A stretch of DNA of 62,000 nucleotides from Cryptomeria japonica (GCF_030272615.1 NC_081409.1:915287340-915349339); one strand, 5' to 3'. Positions 1 through 11,768 are shown, counted from the stretch's first letter. Translations and numbers: made by a program. Notes: a model not told the origin generated them from the sequence alone.

Positions 1-130
1 TTGTGATTGTTTAATAGTTTGATTCCAAAAAATAGTGATAAGATGCATATTTATGATTATTTGTTTGTTTATGAACTTTTGTTTACATATATATGGAATA
101 TGATTCTATTTAGGACAACCGATATCAACC

Positions 131-2981
131 ATGGGAAAGAACAAGCGAGGAATGATGGAACAACGAGAGGCTGAAAAGGAAAGACAAAGGCAGTGTATGA
201 AGAAATTATGTGACATAAGAACAATGGGAGAAGAAGGTATGTCATCCTCAACATCTCAATTTGATTTACCAAACGAACATAATACACCTAATGCAATTGA
301 AGAAGAGATATTTGATTTACTGTATGAACCTAATGCAATTGAAGAAGATACCGCATTGAATAATCAATTAAATGATGAACATACACCTTCTCTATTTGAT
401 GAATTGAATATACATAATGCACCGATGTTAACACCTCCTAGAATAATTCGTAGGAAACCAAAGTATCTAATTGACATTGATGAGAATATATTGAAGCCAA
501 TGCCCAATAAAATGAATGAACAAACTTGTAGGAGAATGGTTAAAATAATATGGCAAAACTATTTTGAAAACTTAAATCAAACCACAACATGTCAATTAAT
601 TGTTCAAATGATTAAAAAATTGAATTTTAGAGAGACAATGAAAATTCTAGGACTAAGATCATCTGAAAGTAACAGTGAAAGAACTATTGTGAGAAATCTA
701 TTTGATGCATATCAAGCTATTGGTTCAAAATCACGTACTAAATATTCTAATGCTACTCGACGTGTCATTACATCAACCATAATGAGCAAGAAAATAAAAA
801 AAGATCGTTTGATAATCAAAACAAGTAAGTCATTAAACGTTAGTATAACAACATTAAGTAAAGCATTAAAGAGGTGGGAAAAAATAGAGGAACCTAATAA
901 TAATTCTGTTTGGGCATTCTCGGGTAGACTATCACGCAAAGACAAGGTTGTTGTTGATGCACTAAGAACATTAATTAAATTTTTTTGGCATGACAACACA
1001 AGATTTTCTCCCAACCAAAGAGATGTTGTTAGAAGGCAAATTGGGTCTACAAATCGTGATCCACATGCCAAACACTATTTGGATATGACTCAAACTAAAT
1101 TTTATGAAAGATTCCTTCAAAAGTTTCCTCAAATAAGAATTTCTCAAAATTTATTAATCATGTATGCACCACGTGTTGTTGTAGGATGCACATTGAATTT
1201 TCCATGCACTATGATATTTTTTCATCATATTTGTTCTACTTTGCACACTAATGATGTTTTGTAGGAATGCAATATACAAGCACCTCCTAAGTCGGTAAGA
1301 GAATTTATTTCAAGTGTGCTATGTAATAGACATGATGGTTGCATTTATTATAAGATGCCTTGTTTGGAAGGTTCTTGTGCTATATGTGGTGGTTTGCAAC
1401 ATTTACCAAGATGCGTACATTTGGAGAGCACACATGAAATTGGTACGAAACCAGTTTCTTTCGGAAAATACAAGACAATCACATATGAAGTTAAAGATGG
1501 AAAAGATTTGAAGAGATGTGAGCTAGTGAAAAATGATAAATGTGTAGCTGAATTTATGAAAATATTTCAAGAGAAACTAGTTTATGAGTACATAATGCAT
1601 ACACATAGAGCTTGATGGTTAGATGAGCAATTCAAGTTATGTAAGGACACATTTCCTCTTGGCACCATTGTCTCTATCATTGATTTCGTTGAAAATTATA
1701 CACTACAACCTCAAAATGAAGTTCAATCTATGTATTATCACTCTACACAAGTTTCTATTTTTGTACACATAGCATTCATGCATGCAGATGATAGCACAAA
1801 GGAGGATAGAAAGGTTGTAAGAGAGTATCACTTCTACATAAGTGATGATCATACTCATTCATCAGAGTTTGTACAAGGATGTTTTAAATTTTTCTATGAT
1901 AGATTAAGAGAAAGGAACATACAATACAACCGACACTTAATATGGTTAGATAATTGCACCGCACAATTCAAGAATGCAAGGATGTTTTATTGATTGACAA
2001 GGATGGTGTACAACATTTTTGGAATTTCATTGAGGCTCGACATGGTAAGGGAGAGCACGATGGTGTAGGATCATGTGTGAAAAGAGCCCTAGCTAGAGAA
2101 GAATTGAAGTACGAAGGTGGTATTGAGTTGACAGATGTATAAACAATTGTGCGATGGTGTAAGTCTACGATGGGTCTAGGTAATCTAGGTACGTTAATGG
2201 TTCGTAGATATTTTTGGTTGATCACTGAATCTAACATTGAAAGTTCTCTATATTTTTGTACAGTTGCAGGATCGAGTGACATGCACTCATTTATGAGTTC
2301 AAATTCAAGTTCACTGGTAATTTATACAAGACAGATGGTATGTTTTTTCTCTTCATGCATGTATTGTTTGTGGGAAGAATGTGAATCAGAAGAGTGGGTT
2401 GACAAATGGTCTTGTAGACCGTTGGTTCCCATTGATACATATCAAATTCACAAAGCACTACAATTGAGCTAGATGGAGACATCAGTGGATTTAGGTGATT
2501 TTTTCACTTTATTTTTTTGCAAGTATTCTGTTTGGTTCATTTTGTTGTACATCATACTTTATTTTTGGTATTAATTAACACTTTATAAAATGTGGGTCAT
2601 GTGTATGTTGTTGTTGTAGAAGAGAACAATGAAGAAGGAATGGATTACTATTTATGTCGTTGTGTTGAGCCAAAAAGAAAATTGACAACCACAATCATTG
2701 ACAAAGAGGGTATTGAGTACCCAATAGGGTCTGTTGTCATGACAGGAACATGGCTTCAGAGATACCCTATCAAGAATTCTGATTTTTGGTTGTTTGAGGA
2801 CTTTGAAACACACAGACATATTCTTCATTTCTCTAACCTTGTTGTTGCAACAAATATTCATTTGATGAAGTATCATGGTAGACCTCATAAAAATATTTTA
2901 TGGCAAGTTCGTGAATCTGACCACGAGGCAATACTTGACACAATACGAGTTAGAGTTGATCCTAAAGGCTCACTTGATTGA
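131..2981 (+). pseudogene. broken multi-exon transposase-like gene (DDE-type candidate)
   Basis: Exon 1 starts at ATG 131 and is open to 1264. It has a Lys/Glu/Arg-rich start, an acidic linker with a short internal repeat (PNAIEEE/PNAIEED) and a helix-rich block ending near RISQ at about 1150. An intron probably ends at TAG 1262-1264. The next exon holds a Cys cluster (CAICGG...RC), then IIDFVENY near 1676, WLDNCTAQFKNARMF near 1942 and HGKGEHDGVG near 2040. Spaced Asp motifs plus HGKGxxDGxG suggest a DDE-type nuclease of a DNA transposon; I recall similar motifs in unnamed eukaryotic transposase-like proteins but cannot name the superfamily. A last exon (2620-2981) follows acceptor TTGTAG. 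Breaks: TGA at 1613-1615 (CGA-to-TGA fits), a frameshift between about 1985 and 2015, TAA at 2140-2142 and TAG at 2470-2472. It faces the minus-strand gene at 8558-5969 and probably shares an element with it. Confidence 0.62.
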
Positions 2982-3051
2982 TTCTATGGTTCAGAGTAGA
3001 ATGATTTTGAGAATTTTGTATATATCATCGACGAATTGTTCTATATTCATT

Positions 3052-3310
3052 TTTTGTATATATTAATGCCCATGAGTTGATTTTTACATGTTTAGGGGCA
3101 TAATTTTGTATATTTAAATGGCGATGAGCTGATTTGTACATATGTACATGCCAAATTTTGTATATTAAAATGGCGATGAGCTGAATCACACATATTGTAA
3201 TGCCAAAATTTGTATTAAAGCCCATGAGATGATTTGTAAGACATTTTTTTGTATAATCAAATAGCCAAGAGCTAATTTGACCATATTTGGAGGCAAATTT
3301 TTGAATAATA
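3052..3310. repeat. short tandem repeat, about 52-bp unit, 5 copies
   Basis: Diverged copies of a unit opening with ttttgtata, followed by a variant of aatggcgatgagctgattt and ending in tgccaaa. Units start near 3052, 3104, 3156, 3209 and 3247. The array lies directly after the transposase-like stop codon, so it is probably 3' non-coding DNA of that element. Confidence 0.75.
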
Positions 3311-3427
3311 TGTGACAATGTTTTGTGACTATGTTTTGAGTATATGTGATGTGATAAGGTCAATCATGAGCATTCTTGATTCTTGTATAATCATGGAGAA
3401 TTATTTGAGTCATTATCGGTTCATAGG

Positions 3428-5425
3428 AGTCATAGATTGAGACTAGATACAATTTGACCAAAAAATGTCATTATTGTCAAAAAAATTGTCAAAAACGTTG
3501 TCAAGCAACTTGTACATTGCATCGATAGGGTATGACTCTCAATATTCTGACACTTTGGGATGCATGACAGGGGCATGCCTAGCATAAACCTACCCACTCG
3601 AACATGCTCGTGATGTCGGTTTGTGCACATAACGAACCGAATCAATTCTAGCCAATCCTGCAACTTTGCATTGCATGCAACTGACGGTTTTTGTAGCAGG
3701 CAAAAAAATGCTACCAATTGAAAATGGCTCCGAGTCATAAAAAAATGAGATAGGACATTGTAGAGGAGCCTCATGCAACCCCACAGGTTCAAACTGATTG
3801 ATCATATGTGTTCTGGATTGGAAGAAACAGTCCGTCAAATTTTGATAATTTTTTGGACTCGGGGCACTTGAGAGATCACACTGGTAGGGTATGACTCTCG
3901 ATGTTCTGGAACTTTGGGATGCATGATAGGGGCATACCTAGCATAAAAATACCCACCCATATGTGCTCGTGACGTTAGTTTGTGCACACGGCGAACCAAA
4001 TCAATTCTAGCCAATCCTACAACTTTGCATTGCATGCAACTGATGGTTTTTGCAACAGGCAAAAAAAATGCTACCAATTGAAAATTGCTCCGAGTCATCA
4101 AAAAATGAGATATACCATCTTAGAGGATCCTCACATGACCCCACAGGTTTAAATAGATCGATCATATTTGTCCTAGATTGGAAGAAACAGTCTGTCAAAT
4201 TTTGATAATTTTTTGGACTTAGGGCACTTGAGAGATCGCCCTGGTAGGGTATGACTCTTGACGTTCTGACACTTTGGGATGCATGATAGGGGCATGCTTA
4301 GCATAAACCTGACCACCTACCCACTCGGAAGTTCTCGTGACATCGGTTTGTGCACATGGCGAATCGAATCAATTCTATCCAATCCTGCAACTTTGCATTG
4401 CATGCAACTGACGGTTTTTGCAGCAAGCAAAAAAAATGCTACCAATTGAAAATGGCTCCAAATCATTAAAAAAAGAGATAGGCCATTGTAGAGGAGCCTC
4501 ACGTGACCCCACAAGTTCAAAAAGATTGATCTTATGTGTCATGGATTGGAAGAAATAGTCTGTCAAAATTTGACAATTTTTTGGACTCAGGGCACTTGAG
4601 AGATCGCCCTAGTAGGGTATGAATTGACATTCTGACACTTTGGGATGCATGACATGGGAATTCCTAGCATAAACCTACCCACCCAGATGTGCTCGTGTCG
4701 TCATTTTGTGCACACAACGAACCAAATCAATTCTAGCCAATCCTGCAACTGACGGTTTTTGCAGCAGGAAAAAAAATACTACCAATTGAAAATGGCTTTG
4801 AGTCATCAAAAACTAAAATAGGCCATTGTAGAGGAGCCTCATGCAACCCCATAGGTTCAAACAGATTGATCATATGTGTCCTGGTTTGGAAGAAACATTC
4901 CATCAAATTTTGACAATCTTTTGGACTTGGGGCACTTGAGAGATCGCCCCGGTAGGGTATGACTCTCGACGTTCCAGCACTTTGGGATGCATGATAGGGG
5001 AATGCCTAGCTTAAAAATTCCCACTCAAATGTGCTTGTGATGTCTATTTGTGCACATGGCGAATTGAATCAATTCTAGCCAATCTTGCAACTTTGCATTG
5101 CATGCAACTGACGGTTTTTGCAGTAGGCGAAAAAATGCTACCAATTGAAAATGGCTCTGAGCCATCAAAAAATGAGATAGGTCATTGTAGAGGAGCCTCG
5201 TGCAACCCCATAGGTTCAAAGATATCGATCATATGTGTCTTGGATTGGAAGAAATAGTCCGTCAAAGTTTGACAATTTTTTGGACTCAGTGCACTTGAGA
5301 GATCGCCACGGTAGGGTATGACTCTCGACGTTTCGATGCTTTGGGATGCATGATAGGAGCATACCTAGCGTAAAACTACCCACCTAGACACACTTGTGAG
5401 GTCGGTTTGTGCAAATGACAACCAA
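3428..5425. repeat. satellite-like tandem array, about 360-bp unit, 5.3 copies
   Basis: The landmark gggtatgactctc recurs at 3528, 3887, 4247, 4615, 4955 and 5314, giving periods of 359, 360, 368, 340 and 359. Each unit also carries gcaactgacggtttttgca, accaattgaaaatggctc and a ggcacttgagagatcgcc segment. The 340 period follows loss of the tttgcattgcatgcaac stretch in the unit at 4615. The last unit stops near 5425. Minus-strand ORFs of 63-82 residues recur in most units but look like a by-product of repetition. The array sits between the two convergent genes. Confidence 0.9.
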
Positions 5426-5470
5426 AATTTGACCATTGCGAGTGTGAGGGTGCTCTCGCACCAAACACAT

Positions 5471-5795
5471 ATTGTTGTTTATATTCATATTGTCAATTTT
5501 TGTTGTTTATATTCATATCGTTGATTACATATGCAAATATTCCTTTAAATTTATAAAAGGGCAGCCACCAAATACAGTGAATACACGATAATGAATTGAA
5601 TACAACGAGTTTTGTAGGGTTAATTCAACATTTTAGAAATTTTATCAAATCATATTCCATGATTGCAATGTTTTATATCATATATTTTTGTTGTTTATAT
5701 TCATATTGTTGATTACATAGGCAAATGATCAATTAAATTTATGAAAGGACAACCACAAAATACAATGAATACAAAATAATGAACTCAATACACAT
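5471..5795. repeat. diverged direct duplication, about 110 bp
   Basis: The segment beginning tgttgtttatattcatat at about 5500-5610 recurs at 5688-5795 with substitutions. Shared parts include gttgattacata, aaatttat-aaagg and the aatgaat-acaa tail. A partial third copy of the first 20 bp begins near 5471. It is AT-rich non-coding DNA between the satellite array and the minus-strand gene. Confidence 0.65.
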
Positions 5796-5968
5796 TTATT
5801 GGATCGAATATCAACATTTATATATATCAAAAAAAGGCATGTCTGCCAAGTCAATACAAGTATTACAAAAATGTGGCAAATGCCATGTCCAAATTGATAT
5901 AAAATAAAAATGTAGAATATATCTACATGTATTGGTCATTCTATGACCAAAAATAACACTATATGATC

Positions 5969-8558
5969 CTAAACTTGTGGTGGATCATCAAAATCAAGCC
6001 TCTTTGATGCAGTACACGGCTCTGTAGATGGCTGTAAAACCACAATTCAAAAGCCAATTTAGAATTCTTTTGTAGAAAATAGTTCACAATTAACAATATA
6101 ACTATGCATTTAACTATAATTCCTTTGCAATTGAAATGTAGATTACCTCAACGGCTGATCTAGGAGCTAATGTCTTTACTCTCCTCTCCTTGTCACTCTT
6201 AGGAATTTTCTTGAAGACATACTTAAAAGAATCCACGTTATGGTTGTACCGCCAAGGGGTCTATTATAGATTAAATGTACAATTAATACAATGTACTAAC
6301 ATAAATATATCAAAAAAACTTTAAAGCTATAATATAGAGAACAATGACGTACCCGTTCCTGAGATGCTTCTCCAATGGACTGAGGATGGCTCACCATCGA
6401 TGGAGAAACTGTCACTATTACCTATACAAAAAATGATCAAAGATTAAATACAATTAATATAATGATAAGTATTGTAGGTTAAAAACAATTAATGTAATAT
6501 ATCAAACAAAAGTGTATCGGATCCTGAGATGCTACTCCAGTGCATGGAGGAGGGTTCACCATTGATGAAATAGCTATTGATATTTCCTGTATGAAAAAAT
6601 TATAAGATTATAATATATCACAAGTTCACATGTACACGTGCATATAATCATGAAATCAAACAAATAAAGTAGAGATACATACCTCCGCCCTCTCTTGATC
6701 CATGGGTGAATTAGGTGCATTCAACAAATCCACATAGCTCAATGGCCATTGTACATGTAAAATAGACAAAAACCACTAATCAATCTACAAACCCCAACAA
6801 ATACTTGATTTGAACATTTTCAAACAATTGTACAACTAAAAATGTGTTCAATTACCTTCTTCCCATGTTTTGGCGTCTTCAAGGAATTATTTTTCTTAGA
6901 ACGAGCCCTAGACATGGAGGGGGTACCCTAAAAAAAAAAAATTAACATGAGATATTAGTACAGATAATATATTAAACATAATTTTAAAAATATAAAAAGA
7001 AATGACTTCCATATTCCATCAAAACAATACATAAAAATGGTTGTACAAAATATGATACCGTATAGCCTTGTAGGCCAAAATCGACCGCTGAGAGCGTGAT
7101 GTCATCAATCTGGGACATTTAGTCCCCTGTCAACACCTACAAACCAAAAATTGGACCAAGCATTAAAGATAGTTAATATATCTTGTATTTTTTTTTATTT
7201 CAAAGTGTACTATTCCATTTTAACATGTTACAAAATTTATACCTCAAGCATTGAAGTTGCAGCTGTAGTAAGTAGGGGAGGAGTATGGGATACCGCTGCT
7301 GCATCCTAAAATGCATATTATTTGTCTCAATTTAAATCGATGTATACATGAAAATTCATTTATGTAATTACAAATTTAAAGTGACTGATAAATAAAATGC
7401 TATGAATTCAAATCAACATACCTGTGTCTATCGTTGATGGGCAAACACCATGTCCATAAACTCATCTGTCAGCACGAAATCCTTAGCCATGCAGGCCTGA
7501 CATCTACTCACACAAATCATGCACGGATGAGATGTGGACCCATCTGCACCAGTCACATCATCTATCCCTGAGCAACTGACACACATATGTTGGATGGGCT
7601 CTCTGTAGTCACCTGGAGAAACTAATGGCTCATCATCCAGTACAATAGGGTGTGCTAACGATGTCCCATGCTGGATGATGGCACTAGTCAATGTTGTGGC
7701 CGCCTGAAGAGGCTATAGCTGCATCAACTCTTTCAGCTCTACTGGGACAACCTGATGCACCTTGGGTTTGGGTGCTAGGGGGCGATGACTCTCTATGGGT
7801 AATCGCCTACGGGCTCCAGGTCTATCTTGGGCAAAGCCACCACCTCTACCATGGAACTCTCTCATGTCAAAATAGTTTGGACGCACATTGAGCACAAACT
7901 CACAATATACTTTTCTCAAAAAATAAAATGGAACCTCATAATTATTACATGGTGGATCATCAAAGACCATCCACCACCTCTGCCAAAAAAGATTCTTCAT
8001 CTGCACATTGGTACACCAATGTATGGGAAACCTCTTTGCATTAAGAGGTAACGACTGACCAATTTTGGGATCAACGAAAAGGGCACATATTTCTTGTTTA
8101 CTAATATTTTTGTTTTTGACTCCCTCGTATGATAACCCATCGACATATAATTGATGACACCTATCCCTAAAGTTTCCCCATTTGGTAATTTGTGTGGACA
8201 TAGCTATGGCACCACTAGCTAATGTTTCTAGGCTAGTGGCGAGGGATTGATGATGCTCAAGTTTGGATGTTTTCAATTTATCAATCAATCTATTAATTTT
8301 AGACATATTTTTTCCTAACTGATTAATTAATTGCTCTTGTGTTTCAGGTGTGCGGTCAAATGGAGGAATTGGGGGTGTATCTTGTGGGTTTTCAGGAGGT
8401 GCATTTGGTTTTTCTTGTTGTGGATTAGAAGAATCTGGTTTTTGAAACAAAAAATGAAAAAACCTAATCAAAATTAATGAAATTAAATTCAAAATGTAAA
8501 ACAAATTGAACAAACGGGAAAGAAAGACAAAAATTAACAAAAACTAACCTTGATCCAT
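5969..8558 (-). pseudogene. multi-exon accessory gene of the DNA transposon, function unknown
   Basis: I rebuilt ten exons on the minus strand from GT-AG sites: 8558-8549, 8434-7422, 7305-7243, 7136-7059, 6927-6856, about 6757-6683, 6586-6518, 6421-6353, 6260-6147 and 6031-5969. After the first splice they all keep one phase, giving about 541 codons. Exon 2 has a proline-rich head, a long helical stretch, a Trp-rich block (FWQRWWMVFDD) and a paired-Cys region (CVSC, CMIC, CQAC) that could bind zinc. Exon 5 is basic (SRARSKKNN). Exons 7 and 8 are both 69 nt and encode similar peptides. Breaks are TAG at 7715-7713, TAG at 7430-7428, TAA at 7121-7119, an exon 7 donor AT in place of GT, and no clear acceptor for exon 6. 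I do not recognise the family. A DNA-binding partner of the transposase, as in other two-gene plant elements, is my inference. Confidence 0.6.
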
Positions 8559-8690
8559 AGTGTCTGGAGGAGAAATCTAGCACCCTGTTTGCAGTTTAGA
8601 AGAGAAAATGAAGAAAAACCAAAATAAAAATGCGCCTTTCACGAGAAAATAAGACCCAGTTTTTTTAAAAAACTTTTTTTGACAGGTACT

Positions 8691-8866
8691 GCGTACGTGG
8701 TTCTTTAGGGATTATTAGTGCGTACGTGCTCATTTTCTTATAAGTAGCATGTACGAGCTCATTTTCCTAGAGGTAGCGCATACGCGCTACCTTTTCTAGG
8801 CTCAGGAACAACAAACCTAAGTGCGTACGTGATCATTTCAAATTTTAGAACCGCGTACGCGCTACT
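8691..8866. repeat. subterminal GCGTACG motif cluster
   Basis: GCGTACGTG occurs at 8691, 8720 and 8823. Relatives are gcatgtacgagc (8747), the near-palindrome gtagcgcatacgcgctac (about 8774-8791) and gcgtacgcgctac (8853). That is six related sites in 175 bp of otherwise AT-rich sequence, upstream of the minus-strand gene start at 8558. Clustered short repeats near an end are typical transposase-binding subterminal repeats in plant DNA elements; here that role is inferred from position. Confidence 0.6.
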
Positions 8867-8886
8867 TGTTTTTCCATTTTTTTTTT

Positions 8887-8912
8887 GGGTGGTGTCCACT
8901 TTTCCGACCACC
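8887..8912. other. possible right terminus of the DNA element (small inverted repeat)
   Basis: GGTGGT (8888-8893) and ACCACC (8907-8912) form a 6-bp inverted repeat around tccacttttccg, just outside the GCGTACG cluster. The left end of the element lies outside the window, so a terminal inverted repeat cannot be tested here. Confidence 0.3.
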
Positions 8913-10717
8913 ATCTTTGTGCACATACCCACATATGATCCATTTTAGCCTTGCATATTCATCCTAAATCATTTCCATATTGTCTCATACCATTTAGAGA
9001 TTAAATTTGCATAAATATAGGTTCATCTCTATTTGCCTCATGTCATTTTATATAAGCTTAGTATATTTTACCCTTATCCTAAGTCTTAGGTTCATCTTTG
9101 CATTGATTCCATAAATATCTTAGGATAAGCTTTTACATGATCATATTTTTCCCTAGCTTATAGGATCATATTAGCATAAGTATTGTATGGTCATCACTCT
9201 CTCTATCTTTCCAATCACACAATTATTTTAAGATAAGCTTTTGCATAATTTCATATCCCTAAGTCGTAGAACCAGGCATTATCTTAACTTTTACAATTTT
9301 GCATTTAGAACATCCCATAGTCCAATTCCAAAGTTTTCATATTAATCTATTTCTATCATCTTTTACCATTCTAATTTTAGGACATATTATTACTTTAGTG
9401 TGAGTCTTGATTTTGCACTTAGACCATAAAATCAATTTTTTGAAAACCCTAGAAATGTCAAATTTTTGGATTAAACCTTGTATTATTGTCAAAGAAGTCA
9501 AACACCTTGTCAAAATTTATGTTCATTATCAATCACTATCAAGTAAAAATACTAGCTCATCAAATAGCTATGGGCACAATGTTTTTATAATCTTGTCCCT
9601 TTGTCCTTCAAAGGTCTCGACTTCATTACAATTCCTCAAGGTCACTTCTTTAGGTTTGTACTCTCAAAGATTCCAAAATCTCAAAAAATATAAAAATATA
9701 GGTGCATGATCTTCCATAGATTGCATTGATTACTTTTTCCAAAATTTTGAAAACCACAAAAACATAGGTGCATTCATTATCCTTAATTTGCATCTAGGTC
9801 ATTTTCCAAGATTCCATAAAACTCCAAAATTAGGTGCATTTGTCCATATATTTTCTCCCAAAAATCTCAAAAAAGTAAAAACATAAGTTATACCATTTAG
9901 TTGCATTGCATCCAAAATACAAAACAAAAACAAAAAAAACATTATGATGACATTTAGGGTTTACTCTAACACGTTTGATTAGGACTCTAGTTTGCATTTT
10001 AGACATTTTAGCTCATAACAATCTTAGTCGAACACTTAAGATTCAAGAGAACACACTTTTCTAATTACAATATCAGCTATTTATGGAGGTGGATTCCACC
10101 AAAATAGGGGGTTTACCAAGATAAACCCCTATATTGCCACCACCATACCATTTTCTATCTTGCAGGTGTAGTTACAAGTACCCAACAAAGCTAAAAGACC
10201 TCAAAAAGCATCAAGAAGGTGGTACTGGTATTTTCTTGTAATTTGAATCTACTTTTTAAGGACCATGGCCTTGGGGTGCCCTAGTCCTCAAAATTTTGCA
10301 TTAGTTTTCATTGTTGGCACTCAGACAGTATCAAGATCTTGATCTTCTAACAACAACTCAACCTCAAAAGAGAAAGGAATTCTGGTGCCCTATTCCTACC
10401 AAATCAACATCAAATTTCAATCATAGGTGCATAGTCAAACTCTCCTCCTATTTCTCTTGTTCTATAGTTTTAGTAATATATTATAGTAGATTTATCATTC
10501 ATTTCCCTCATACTTTGATTATAATTTTGCAATCTCCCAATGATTTCTCCATAGTATATTCACTTCCATAGCAACAAAGGAATAGAAGTACCTTTTTACT
10601 CTCTTTCACAAGAATTAGTCAAGGGCAATCACTCCTCTAGGTAATTTCATATTCCAATGTTAGTGTGAAAGTGGATCTTGGTCCCAATGTTACTTAGTTT
10701 GTTTTTAACACCAAACA
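8913..10717 (+). mobile_element. degraded LTR-like region (Gypsy-type, related to 60.6-61.4 kb)
   Basis: No coding sequence is visible. The part from about 9950 to 10717 resembles 60,640-61,400: both have a gggtttact run, then ggaggtgga..caccaa with a gggggttt..aaaaccc hairpin, an intron-like ttgcaggt, and a later ctctctttcac block. It ends in aaaca at 10717, directly before a primer-site-like TGGTGAACC. I see no clear TG start, so the left boundary is open. Confidence 0.45.
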
Positions 10718-10720
10718 TTT

Positions 10721-10735
10721 TGGTGAACCTAACCC
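10721..10735 (+). promoter_or_regulatory. candidate primer binding site
   Basis: TGGTGAACCTAACCC begins four bases after the aaaca end of the LTR-like stretch. A TGG-initial run just inside an LTR end is what reverse transcriptase priming by a tRNA 3' end requires. I could not assign the tRNA. Confidence 0.4.
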
Positions 10736-10742
10736 TCTTGTA

Positions 10743-11200
10743 TTGCATTTTCTCATTAGATCTTATCATTGCATGGTCATTAATGTCATAAAACAAATTT
10801 TTTATGCATTGCATGTGTTGATATTTGTATGTATTTTTCATTTCAAAAGTTATCTTTTCTTTTCAACAATGTTGGATTTTTACTTGCAATACATTCAAAC
10901 CTATGATAATCCTTTTGTGTATGATGATTATTCTTTTAGTATGGAAGAACTCGATGAGGATCTTGATGAATTCCTTTATCGTAAACCACTCTTACCAAGA
11001 TATGTCTTTGGGATTCAAACTTCATCTACACAGATCATGGAATGTTACAAGATGATTTAAATAACTTAGATGTTCTACTTGCATTGACACCTAATAATAT
11101 GAATTCTTTGATTGATTATATGAAAGTGCCTAAAGATCAAATTGTGTTCTCACAAGATGAGTTACAGCCTAAGGAGATTCAAAATTAATATGACCCTCTT
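10743..11200 (+). pseudogene. decayed retrotransposon coding fragment, unassigned
   Basis: Short frames after the candidate primer site read an acidic segment (SMEELDEDLDEFLYR near 10940) and, after stops, a PKDQIVFSQDEL-like piece near 11130. The acidic, polar composition fits an eroded gag or linker region, but no domain is recognisable. It runs directly into the tail-homologous segment that follows. Confidence 0.3.
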
Positions 11201-11227
11201 ATAATTGTTGTCCTTATCAATGGTAAT

Positions 11228-11593
11228 GCTATAAGATGAACTCTGGTGGAGAGAGACATCATTATTCAGTAATACAATAGGCCATATGAGGCTATAGAGT
11301 AGGCCAGGGACACTTAGCAAGGGGATGTTGGTGTTAGGATGGACTTTGTCTTTAGGGTTGCTCAAGAGATAGCTTATAGTTATAGAGAGCTATATGAGGC
11401 TACGGTTCTCACAAGCTAGAGTGTACAGAACTTTAGGATGAGATTGCATGGTATGAAAAGGATACAAAGGATAGAGAGTGGTGAGGCGATGGGACCACCT
11501 AGGGAACCATCAGAGGGAGTAGGAGGTGCAAGACCTCCTGGGGCTCAGAGACTTTCAAAACTGCTCGGTTTCAAGGGCGACAGTTCATCATAG
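11228..11593 (+). pseudogene. orphan copy of the C-terminal tail of a retrotransposon plant-mobile-domain protein
   Basis: A single frame with several stops reads ERD...IQ-Y, then FRVAQEIAYSYRELYEATV, GEAMGPPREPSEG and a terminal SSS-stop at 11591-11593. The minus-strand protein at 33704-30863 has ERDQAIQRY, LRAGEEIAYWRDLYYAAV, DGVMGPPPPPERQG and SSS-stop in the same order and spacing. The two are therefore homologous but well diverged. The mobile domain itself is not found upstream; unrelated retrotransposon DNA abuts it. Here the copy is on the + strand. Confidence 0.6.
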
Positions 11594-11768
11594 CCCTTAT
11601 TCAGTCCTCATTTTTATAATGAAAATTCTTTGAATCACAATTAGAATGCAAATCTAAAGAAATGATGTAAATCTAAAAACTAATATGAAGTAAATTTGAA
11701 TTTCCTAATAGAGAAACACAAGAACAAAATGAAATAATATCCAATCCCTTAGGAAGAGGTACACACCA

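Noticed and set aside
3430-5219. Recurrent 63-82 codon minus-strand ORFs in the 360-bp units
   Set aside because: Tandem duplication explains the recurrence. Start and stop positions vary and no known domain is visible.
7691-7891. Plus-strand 66-codon ORF across the accessory gene
   Set aside because: It overlaps the phase-consistent minus-strand exon 2 and shows no motif.
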